DNA of 11,913 bases from JAHLMO01 sp038997305 (lineage in GTDB: Archaea; Aenigmatarchaeota; Aenigmatarchaeia; CG10238-14; SpSt-28). Shown here piece after piece: positions 1-7,200 of the stretch. A program made the translations under genes and the position numbers. Numbering within the stretch: the stretch's first letter is position 1; each line of letters opens with the position of its first letter. Where the stretch lies: positions 1-11,913 of the forward strand of contig JAWAZZ010000014.1 of NCBI GenBank assembly GCA_038997305.1, written 5' to 3'. A model generated the notes under the pieces. The model worked only from the letters and a program-made list of their open reading frames with translations. It searched no databases and was not told where the DNA came from.

Positions 1-1161
1 TTCTTTTGGTAAATCTAGCCAAAGCCAATCTCTATCTTCTCTCAATTTATCAAAAAATATAGCTAAAATAATTCTATCTATCCCAAAAGAAGGTTCTACT
101 ACATGAGGTATAATTCCTTCATATTCTAAATTTTCTCCACTGTGTTTCATGTGAGTAGATAAATCATAGTTAGTTCTATATGCATTTCCTACAATTTCTT
201 TCCAGCCAATCTCATCAAAAAAATATTCTAAATCAAAATTTCCTGCAGAATAAAATGGCGTTTCTTCTTCCAAGACATGTCTAAATCTTAGCTTCTCTTT
301 AGGAATTTTTAATATTTCGGTAAAGAACAAAAACTCTTTTGCCAAAAAATATGCTTGCCATTTAGATTTTATAATTCCTTTATCTAAAAGTTCTTTAATA
401 GAAATCCATTCAATTTTTTCTTCTTTTTTTCTTTGTGCTTCTCTGGTTAATAAAGGTATTTTCACTTCTAAATATTTTTCTATTGGACATTTTTCATCGC
501 TTGGATTAAAAAACATTTCTATTTCTGCTTGTGTAAAACTTCTCATTCTTATTAAGAATTGTCTTGGAGAAATTTCATTCCTAAATGCATAACCAACTTG
601 CATTATTGCAAAGGGTAATTTTTTTCTATAAGATTTTGCAATTCTTTTAAAATCAATATAAATGTTTTGAGCAGTTTCTGGTCTTAAGTATGCATCTACA
701 GCATCTAAACTTCCAACAAAAGTTTTTAACATCAAGTTAAATTCTTTAACATCCTCTAATTCCCCTTTACATTCCTTACATCTTATGTTATTTTCTCTAA
801 TTATCTTTGTAAGTTCGGTAACACTTTTTCCTTCAACATACAATCCCAAAACTTCTTCTATTAGGTTATCTGCTCTATAAATCTTTCCACATTTTTTACA
901 TTTAGTAATAGGATCAGTAAATCTTTCCAAATGACCACTAGCTTCTACAACTCTTCTAGGCAATATAATGTTACCTTCAATCTCAACAAAATTATCTTCT
1001 TTAAAGAATCTTTTCCATATACTTATTAGCTTATGCTTTATTCTTAAACCTATCTCTCCATAGTCATAAAATCCAGCTAAAGAGCCATAAATTTCTGCTG
1101 TAGGGAAAATTATACCTCTTCTCAAACAAAGATTATAAATTTTTTCTAGTTTACTTTCCAT
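1..1161 (-). CDS. glyS: Glycyl-tRNA synthetase, C-terminus cut by window edge
   Basis: Class II aminoacyl-tRNA synthetase that charges tRNA-Gly with glycine in the cytoplasm. Translating the minus strand from the ATG at 1161 gives 387 codons without a stop, running off the left edge. Visible signatures are the Gly-binding RPETAQ at residues 160-165, motif 2 around FRNEISPRQ (193-201) followed by FTQAEIEMFF, and motif 3 EPSFGIDR (356-363). A zinc-ribbon insertion has two CxxC pairs (C88/C91 and C128/C131), as in the archaeal/eukaryotic alpha2-type enzyme. Archaeal members are usually about 550-590 aa, so the anticodon-binding domain is outside the window. This is window truncation, not a pseudogene. 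The start lies 5 bp after the stop of the upstream coiled-coil gene, so the two are probably co-transcribed. Confidence 0.96.
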   Translation of the reverse strand, partial: MESKLEKIYNLCLRRGIIFPTAEIYGSLAGFYDYGEIGLRIKHKLISIWKRFFKEDNFVEIEGNIILPRRVVEASGHLERFTDPITKCKKCGKIYRADNLIEEVLGLYVEGKSVTELTKIIRENNIRCKECKGELEDVKEFNLMLKTFVGSLDAVDAYLRPETAQNIYIDFKRIAKSYRKKLPFAIMQVGYAFRNEISPRQFLIRMRSFTQAEIEMFFNPSDEKCPIEKYLEVKIPLLTREAQRKKEEKIEWISIKELLDKGIIKSKWQAYFLAKEFLFFTEILKIPKEKLRFRHVLEEETPFYSAGNFDLEYFFDEIGWKEIVGNAYRTNYDLSTHMKHSGENLEYEGIIPHVVEPSFGIDRIILAIFFDKLREDRDWLWLDLPKE

Positions 1162-1166
1162 ATAAA

Positions 1167-2429
1167 TTATTCAACAACTTTATATTTTTCTTCGTTCAAA
1201 TTTTCTAATTCCTTTAATATATTTCTTATCTCTCCAATGTCTTTAATTCCTATGATCTCAAGTTGTTTTTCTATTTCTTTTTCTAAACTATTTACTCTAC
1301 TTTCCAAATTAACTATTTTTGAATTGATGGAATCTATTAAATTCTTTGTACTTAGAAATTCTTTTAATATACTGTCAATTTTTTCCAATAGATAAGATGT
1401 TTGTTGATTGAGTTTGTTCTTTATATCTTCTGTTTCATTTACTTTATTTTCAATAAATTCAATTTTTTTAATTAAAGAAACGATTTTATAACTTATCTCT
1501 TCTAAGCGATTTTCAGTTACAACTTTCGGGATTGTTTCGTATAGTTTGTTTTCAATAGATGTAATTCTATTTAATAAATCATCTTTTAATTTTGGAAATT
1601 CTGAAAAAATAGCTAAATTAACTTCGTTTTTGTCTACTTTTTCTTCATTTATTTTTTTTATAGTTTTTTCTAAAATTTCTATTTTAGAATTCAAATTATC
1701 TAGTATAGTGTTTATATTTGTAAGATATGCTAACTTAATATTAATTTCGTTGATATTTTGTTCATATTCTCTTAATTTTGTAACTTTGTTTTCCAAATCA
1801 AGTATTTTTGTGCTTATTTCATTAAATTGGTTATTTATTTTGAGCAGTTCTTGGTTTAATTCTTCTTTAGTTTTATTAATATCTTGAGAAAAGCTTTCTA
1901 ATTTATTTTCTAATAAATGTAGGTAATCTTCTGCTCTTTTTATTTGATTTTCTATTTTTTGAAGTTCATCTATTCTTCTTTCTACGTAATTTAACTTTTC
2001 TTTTAATTCTTTTGAAATTTCTTCTAAATTAATATTGATATTGTTTGGTATATTTGCGACATAAGTTTTTAAATTTTCTTCAATCTTAAGAATTTCGGAG
2101 TTAAAATGTTCTTTTAACTTTTCTAAGTCTTCTTTTATGTTTTTTATTTCACTTGAAATATTTTTTAAGTCTTCAATTATCTTATTCTGAGAATTTAAGT
2201 TGGAGACAACATTTTTTAGATTGATTATTTCTAATAACAAGACATTTATACTATCTTCGATTTTTTCGCTTTTTTCTTCAAAACTTTTTATCTTTTCTAA
2301 TCTTTTCTCTATATCGACGATTTCTTTCTTTATTATATCGATATCTTCAAAAAACTCTTTTGGTAAATTTTTGATATTTTCAGCAAGTTTTTTATAATCT
2401 ATTTTTTTAATAATTTCTTTTTCGTCCAT
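1167..2429 (-). CDS. Long coiled-coil protein of unknown function
   Basis: A 420 aa protein made almost entirely of Lys/Glu/Ile/Leu/Asn heptad-like sequence, predicted to be a continuous or segmented coiled coil. No Cys or Trp, no signal peptide and no membrane segment are apparent. A short amphipathic N-terminal stretch (about residues 1-30, ending LPKEFFEDID) precedes the coil. It lacks the Walker A/B and signature motifs of SMC or Rad50 ATPases, so a name such as 'chromosome segregation protein' would rest on coiled-coil similarity only. It could be a structural, scaffolding or tethering protein. It sits directly upstream of glycyl-tRNA synthetase (5 bp gap) and diverges from aIF2 alpha across 30 bp. 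The ORF is long, uses the same AT-rich codons as its neighbours, and is very likely real. The function is not recognised. Confidence 0.85.
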   Translation of the reverse strand: MDEKEIIKKIDYKKLAENIKNLPKEFFEDIDIIKKEIVDIEKRLEKIKSFEEKSEKIEDSINVLLLEIINLKNVVSNLNSQNKIIEDLKNISSEIKNIKEDLEKLKEHFNSEILKIEENLKTYVANIPNNININLEEISKELKEKLNYVERRIDELQKIENQIKRAEDYLHLLENKLESFSQDINKTKEELNQELLKINNQFNEISTKILDLENKVTKLREYEQNINEINIKLAYLTNINTILDNLNSKIEILEKTIKKINEEKVDKNEVNLAIFSEFPKLKDDLLNRITSIENKLYETIPKVVTENRLEEISYKIVSLIKKIEFIENKVNETEDIKNKLNQQTSYLLEKIDSILKEFLSTKNLIDSINSKIVNLESRVNSLEKEIEKQLEIIGIKDIGEIRNILKELENLNEEKYKVVE

Positions 2430-2461
2430 AAATACTAATTTTTCATTAATTATTTAATAAT
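2427..2461. promoter_or_regulatory. Compact divergent promoter between coiled-coil gene and aIF2 alpha
   Basis: Only 30 bp separate the two divergent ATGs (2429 minus, 2460 plus). A plus-strand TATA-like CATAAATAC (2427-2435) is centred about 29 nt before the aIF2 alpha ATG. On the minus strand ATTAAATA (2458-2451) is centred about 25 nt before the coiled-coil ATG. Both distances fit leaderless archaeal transcripts that start at or near the ATG. Each putative TATA element abuts or overlaps the start codon of the opposite gene. The motif match is weak in so AT-rich a sequence. Confidence 0.35.
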
Positions 2462-3206
2462 GAAAAAAATAGGTGTTCCAAAAGAAAACGAGTTGGTAAT
2501 TTGCATACCTAAAGATATTTCTCCATTTTCGATCACTTGCTCCATTTTAGAATATCCAGATTTTACTGGAATAATAAACATTAATGAAGTTTATACAAGA
2601 TGGATTGAAGATATTAGAGAATACGTAAAGATAGGAAAAATATATGTAGCAAAAGTTTTGAAAGTGGATAAAGATAAAAAAATATTGACCTTAAGCTTAA
2701 AAAGAGTTAAAGAGGATGAAGAAAAGAAAAAAAGAGAAGAGCTAAAGCTAGAAAACAAATATGAAAAGCTATTAGAATTAGTTGCAAAAGAATTAGGAAA
2801 AACTCTAGAAGATGCTTATAAGGAATTTGGAGATAAAATTCTCGAAGAGTTTGGATCTTTGCATGAATTTTTTATAAATCACAGAGATAAATTAGAAAAA
2901 TACATTCCAGAAAAATGGTTAGAAAAAATTAAAGAGTATTTAGAAAAGAAAGAAGAAAAGATATATGAAATAACATATCTATTAAAAGTTTCAACTTTTA
3001 AGAGGGATGGTTTAAGTCTAATTAAAAAATTTTTTGAAGAATTTGAAAATAAGAAAATAGAGGTAAAATATTTAGGAGCTGGAAAATATTTAGTAAAAAA
3101 GATAACAAAAAACCCAAAAAAAGATGAAAAGAATCTGATAAATTTAATAGAAAGCGGAAAAAGTTTGTTTGAAGTTTTCGAATATAAGAAATATGAAAAA
3201 GATTAG
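2460..3206 (+). CDS. eif2a: Translation initiation factor aIF2 subunit alpha
   Basis: Alpha subunit of the archaeal heterotrimeric aIF2, which brings initiator Met-tRNA to the small ribosomal subunit. The 248 aa protein has the expected three-part layout. An N-terminal S1/OB domain covers about residues 10-83, with YPDFTGIININEV and the family-typical stretch WIEDIREYVKIGKIYVAKVL followed by LSLKRV. A helical middle domain spans about 90-165 and a C-terminal alpha/beta domain that contacts the gamma subunit about 166-248. It is slightly shorter than the usual 260-275 aa. The ATG at 2460 gives the family-typical short lead before the S1 domain. It leads a cluster with Nop10 and PAC2, a gene order common in archaea. 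Its last 14 bp overlap the Nop10 start. The S27e/L44e genes often found upstream are absent here. Confidence 0.93.
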   Translation: MKKIGVPKENELVICIPKDISPFSITCSILEYPDFTGIININEVYTRWIEDIREYVKIGKIYVAKVLKVDKDKKILTLSLKRVKEDEEKKKREELKLENKYEKLLELVAKELGKTLEDAYKEFGDKILEEFGSLHEFFINHRDKLEKYIPEKWLEKIKEYLEKKEEKIYEITYLLKVSTFKRDGLSLIKKFFEEFENKKIEVKYLGAGKYLVKKITKNPKKDEKNLINLIESGKSLFEVFEYKKYEKD

Positions 3207-3351
3207 AAAATGTCCCAATTGCAAAATTTATACGATGAAAGAAATTTGTCCGATATGTAGTTCGGAAACAAAAATTGCACATCCACCAAATCCAAAGTTC
3301 GTTAAATATCTAAGATATTTAACAAAAGAAGAAAGAGAAGAAAATATATAA
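3193..3351 (+). CDS. nop10: H/ACA ribonucleoprotein protein Nop10
   Basis: Small zinc-ribbon protein of the H/ACA RNP, which with Cbf5, Gar1 and L7Ae carries out RNA-guided pseudouridylation of rRNA. The 52 aa product starting at the ATG at 3193 begins MKKIRKCPNC and has four Cys (C7, C10, C19, C22), then TKIAHPP (27-32), as in archaeal Nop10. An earlier in-frame ATG at 3169 would add eight residues before the conserved start. It lies deeper inside aIF2 alpha, so 3193 is preferred, with a 14 bp overlap. After AHPP the sequence continues NPKFVKYLRYLTKEE, not the usual RFSPEDPYxxYRR-type helix entry, so the linker is divergent and shortened. Position between aIF2 alpha and PAC2 supports the identification. 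Confidence 0.9.
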   Translation: MKKIRKCPNCKIYTMKEICPICSSETKIAHPPNPKFVKYLRYLTKEEREENI

Positions 3352-3370
3352 TAGTTACTTAGCATATTTT

Positions 3371-4135
3371 ATGGTAGTTGTCATAAAAGAGTTTAAAAAA
3401 GTTAAAGTAAAGAACGGAATTTTTGTTGAGGGAATGCCAGGTGTGGGCAATGTTGGTTTAATTGCTGCAAGTTATTTAGTAGAACAATTAAAACCAATAC
3501 CTTTTGCAGAATTGCATAGCAGCTATTTTGGTCATGCTGTATTGATTAAACCAAACTCAGAAATTCAGTTAATGAAGGGAACTTTCTATTATTATAAAGG
3601 CAAGAAAGATATTATATTTTATATTGGTGATCAGCAGGCAACTCCAGAAGGAACGTTTATATTAGTTAATAAAATTTTATCTTACTTGAAAAAGATTGGT
3701 GTAAAAACAGTTATAACTCTTGGAGGAGTGCAAAAAGCATTACCACCAAAACAGAGAAAAGTTTATGGAGCTGTAAGCGAAGAAAAAGTTAAAGAGAAGT
3801 TCAAAGATTTGAATATAGATTTTGAAAATGTTAGTAAAGATGTTGGTAGCATAATAGGAGCTGTCGGAATGTTAACAGGATATGCAAAATATTATGGATT
3901 GGAGAGTTTGTGTTTATTAGCTGAAAGCTTTTCTTCTCCATTCATTCCAGATCATAAAGGATCAAAAGCACTATTAGAAGTTTTGGAAAAAATATTAGAA
4001 GTTAAAATAGATTATTCGAGATTAAATAAAAAGATAAAAGAACAAGAAGCATTAGAAGAGAAAATTCAAAAATCTATGATTCCAGAAACGCCAAAGGAAG
4101 AGAAAGAAGAAAAGAGATTAACATATTTGGGTTAA
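3371..4135 (+). CDS. PAC2-family proteasome assembly chaperone homologue
   Basis: A 254 aa protein of the PAC2 (proteasome assembly chaperone, PbaA/PbaB-like) family. Relatives in Pyrococcus and Thermococcus bind or activate the 20S proteasome, though what each archaeal paralogue does is not settled. Visible signatures are EGMPGVGNVGLIAASYLVE (20-38), IGDQQATPEG, a GGV turn after VITL, and GAVGMLTGYAKYYG followed by CLLAESFSSPFIPD. After about residue 210 comes a Lys/Glu-rich charged tail ending in TYLG. Tyr is third from the end, so this is not a canonical penultimate-Tyr HbYX motif but could be a related docking tail. The gene starts 19 bp after the Nop10 stop and is the last member of the aIF2 alpha - Nop10 - PAC2 cluster. 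Its 3' end abuts an antisense guide RNA candidate. Confidence 0.9.
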   Translation: MVVVIKEFKKVKVKNGIFVEGMPGVGNVGLIAASYLVEQLKPIPFAELHSSYFGHAVLIKPNSEIQLMKGTFYYYKGKKDIIFYIGDQQATPEGTFILVNKILSYLKKIGVKTVITLGGVQKALPPKQRKVYGAVSEEKVKEKFKDLNIDFENVSKDVGSIIGAVGMLTGYAKYYGLESLCLLAESFSSPFIPDHKGSKALLEVLEKILEVKIDYSRLNKKIKEQEALEEKIQKSMIPETPKEEKEEKRLTYLG

Positions 4136-4188
4136 TCAGTACTTGAGTGAGATATCATCAATCAATGGATTAGATAGTCATCATCATA
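4132..4188 (-). ncRNA. C/D box guide sRNA candidate A (dual guide)
   Basis: Read on the minus strand, the order is box C ATGATGA (4184-4178), a 12 nt guide (4177-4166), D' TTGA (4165-4162), C' TTGATGA (4161-4155), a 15 nt guide (4154-4140) and box D CTGA (4139-4136). This is the standard archaeal C/D sRNA layout and length (49 nt between outer box ends). It would direct L7Ae/Nop5/fibrillarin 2'-O-methylation. The first guide is complementary over 10 nt to GGAUUAGAUA of the 16S rRNA 790 loop. The fifth nucleotide upstream of D' would face U788 (E. coli numbering). Weak points are the absence of a D'-C' spacer and the non-consensus first U of C'. Box D directly follows the PAC2 stop codon on the other strand. 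No expression evidence is available. Confidence 0.7.
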
Positions 4189-4200
4189 AAAATATTTTGC

Positions 4201-4257
4201 CCTCTCAGTACTTAAGGGTTATTTCATTATTCTTTCTGCCCATCATGCATCATTGAG
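4201..4257 (-). ncRNA. C/D box guide sRNA candidate B (tandem copy, 69 nt away)
   Basis: It has the same layout and spacing as candidate A. Box C is ATGATGC (4253-4247), then 12 nt, D' AAGA (4234-4231, poor match), C' ATAATGA (4230-4224, one mismatch), 15 nt, and box D CTGA (4208-4205). CTC before box C and GAG after box D could form the terminal stem. All boxes lie exactly 69 nt from those of candidate A, and the seven guide bases next to box D differ from A's at one position only. The D' box is degenerate and the target of the first guide is not recognised, so this copy may have one working guide. It is transcribed first if both share a promoter near 4283-4292. Confidence 0.55.
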
Positions 4258-4270
4258 TTTGGCATAAATG

Positions 4271-4298
4271 GATAAATAAGAGTTTAAAAATATTTTTT
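4271..4298 (+). promoter_or_regulatory. Putative promoter of the S8 protease gene
   Basis: GATAAATAAG (4271-4280) is TATA-like and centred about 24 nt before the ATG at 4299, which fits a leaderless archaeal transcript. No Shine-Dalgarno sequence precedes the ATG. The upstream side is taken by the antisense sRNA candidates, so plus and minus promoters would lie in the same 45 bp. Confidence 0.33.
4283..4292 (-). promoter_or_regulatory. Putative TATA box for the tandem sRNAs
   Basis: On the minus strand TTTTTAAA (4290-4283) lies about 28 nt upstream of the expected 5' end of sRNA B (near 4257), the normal archaeal TATA distance. No comparably placed element precedes sRNA A, which suggests that both could be cut from one transcript. 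The match is weak in AT-rich DNA. Confidence 0.28.
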
Positions 4299-7200
4299 AT
4301 GGTTAGAAAAATACTGTTTATTTTTGCATTCATTTTACTTCTATCTATTTCTTTTTCTCAAACTTATTTAATAACGAAAGAAAATTTAGAAAAAATATTT
4401 AAAGAAATCAAAAAGGAGATACTTTCTATTCAGAGTTATAATTTTAAATGCTATTTTAATAGAATCTGTGTTTTTGATAAACCAATAAAAGGCTTCGAGA
4501 GTTTCTTTATAGAAAATAAGCCTATATTTAAGATTCAGAGGTTAGAAAGCCTATCTATTTTAGATGTTTATAGAGTTTGGAATACCTCTTTTGAGAATTT
4601 AAATCTTACAGGAAGCAATGTAAAAATAGCAATATTAGATACTGGAATAGATATAAAACATAAAGATCTTAACTATAGCTTAGATTCTTGGAAATGTTTT
4701 TATTCTATTGATAACAAAGTAATAGAGGGGAATTGGAGTTATTGTAATGATGATAATGGCCATGGAACTCATGTAGCAGGAATTATAGCTGCCAGATATG
4801 ATGGAAATATTTCCAAATGTTTTGAGGGATATGTTTGTGGAGCTGCTCCAAATGCTACGTTATTTATAGCTAAAGTATTAGATAGCGAAGGTTACGGAAC
4901 TTTGATAGATATATTAAATGCTCTCGAATGGGCTGTAAATAATAGTGTAGATATAATTTCAATGAGTTTTGGAGCAGATCTATCCTCTTTGGGTTTTAGT
5001 TCTTGTTATCCATATGGAAGCAATGACGCTGATATAATAAGAACTTTTGACGATATAATGGATTATATTGCAGAAAAATATAATATAGTTTTAATAGCAG
5101 CTGCCGGTAATAATCATAATAGTTTTTCTTCTCCTGCATGTGCCAAAAACGTTATTGCAGTAGGTGCTATAGATAAAAATAAAAATTTAGCATATTTTAG
5201 TTCTAGAGGTCCTATAGATGGAAGAATTAAACCAGATATAGTAGCACCAGGAGTTTTAATAAGCTCAACATTTCCTACTAATACTTATAGAACTCTTTCT
5301 GGCACATCTATGGCTACTCCATTCATTAGTGGAATAGCTGCATTGCTTTTGGAAGCATTTAAAAAAGAATCAATAAATTACACATCTCAAGAGATAAAGG
5401 CATTGGTCCTGACATCTCCAAACGAATTAGATAGAAATAACTCTTTTGGAAGCGGAATAGTTAACGCTACAGAATTAATAAGAATAAGGAAAAATTATTT
5501 GACATCTAGAGTTTATTACAACGAAACAACTCTTTTTATAATAAATGCTTCAAAAAACAACTTCAAAATAACGATTTACAGAAACGAATTTAATAAATCA
5601 AACTTTGCAAACATATTTTTATTCGATTCTCAAGGAAATTTAGTTAAATATTTTTCAACTAGTGATAATGTAATTCAAATAAAAGGAATAACTGCTGGAA
5701 AATATTATTTGCTAGCAAATTTTGTTAACATTTCAAACATAACTTTTGCTTTTTCTGAAAAAATATGTGAACCGTTTAATTTTACTTGCTTAAATAACCT
5801 AGAAAGTTTTGTAGCAGGTCCATTATTAAATATAGTTGTTGAAGAACCCATTGAGTATAAGATTAATTCTACTCACATAAACTTTTCTATTTCGATAAAA
5901 GACTTTTTAGGAAACTTTATTTCAACACCTTTAATAGTAAATGTAACTATTCGAAATTCTACAAATCACATAGTGTTTAACAAAGCATTTAGCAGTTCAA
6001 AAATTAATTTTGTTTTTTCTCCAGCAAGTTTTGATGTATACAGTTTGCTAATACAAGCATTATCGGAAAATAAATGGGGGATGATAGAAAAATCTTATTT
6101 ATTTTTGCCTTATGAGATTTTAACTCCAAAAAATATTTTGAAGTTAATGAATGGTGACTATTTAAACGTAACTTTAAAACTTCCTGATAACTTTAACATT
6201 TCAAACGCATCAATATATCTACCAGAAAAACCCGGTAGCATTCAAATTTTAAGCTTCAAAAACATTTCAAACATTTGGTTTAATTTTACTCGAATAAGTT
6301 TAAATATTCCTGGGATTTATTATTTGTATCTAAACATAACAAGCGGCTTAAACTCTTATAATGTTACTTTTCCTATTTTTGAGTTCAACAATACTTTTTC
6401 TTATCTGATAGATTTTCCTTCAAAATCTTTTGCCTATAGAAGTATTAACATAACGTTTAAGCTTTATCATTTTAATGGCACAGAGTTAAACATTGATAGA
6501 AAAATTTGTTTGAAGAATGAAAGTTTAAATATTGTATGTATTAATTCAAGTTCTTCAAACTTTACATTAAGTTTAAATGTTTCATTTTCAGGAATTTATA
6601 ATCTAAGTTTTTTGGCTAATGATACATTTGGAAATTATTTAGTTTTAAACAAATCGATTCTAATATCCTTGCTTCCAGATAAATTGATAATTGAAAAATC
6701 TAAAAATATCTTTACAATTTTTGAGCCTCTTAACGTTTCTGTACTTGCTATAAACTCTTCTGGTAATCAAATTTGTCTCATTTGTGATATATACGTTAAT
6801 ATATCTTATATTAGCGGAACAAAATCTTCTACTGTTCTTTGGAATGTTTCCAGCCACTCCATTATAAATAATATAATACCTCCAACTCCTAATGGGACTT
6901 ATAACATTACATTCTATACTAAGATTAACCCTTTAATAATCAATTCAACCACAGTAGATATAATTACAGCAAATATATCTACAAATGTTTCTCAAAGAGT
7001 TTTCCCAAACAACATTAACATAAGCATTAATATAAGTATAGATAGATTGTCTAATGTTAGCATAGAAATAGCAAAAATAAATATCTCTGGAATTTATTCT
7101 CTTAAACCATTAGAAGATTTCTCAGCTACGTATGGATGTCAGATAAACTCTATACAGGGAAACTTTTTATGGTGTAATGTAACAAATGGTATAAATTTAG

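Noticed and set aside
1546..1887. Open frame on the plus strand inside the coiled-coil gene
   Set aside because: Its product is a run of Ser/Phe/Ile/Leu produced by reading Lys/Glu/Asn codons backwards. It has no domain and lies wholly within a better supported gene.
2200..2397. Second plus-strand open frame inside the coiled-coil gene
   Set aside because: Same Ser/Phe-rich antisense composition with no independent start signal. It is a shadow frame.
1167..2429. Naming the coiled-coil protein an SMC or Rad50 ATPase
   Set aside because: There is no Walker A, Walker B or ABC signature in 420 residues. The likeness is generic heptad composition.
3169..3192. Upstream ATG for Nop10
   Set aside because: It adds eight residues before the conserved start, where family members begin with one to four residues before the IRKCPNC segment.
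3022..3282. Minus-strand frame across the aIF2 alpha / Nop10 junction
   Set aside because: It covers two well-supported genes on the other strand, is Phe/Leu-rich and shows no family feature.
4136..4273. A 69 nt period with recurring TCAGTACTT that could be read as a two-repeat CRISPR remnant or a riboswitch
   Set aside because: Only two units exist, and the conserved parts are short boxes (TCAT-CAT and TCAG types), not a full repeat. Box order and spacing fit C/D guide RNAs on the minus strand. No cas gene is near.
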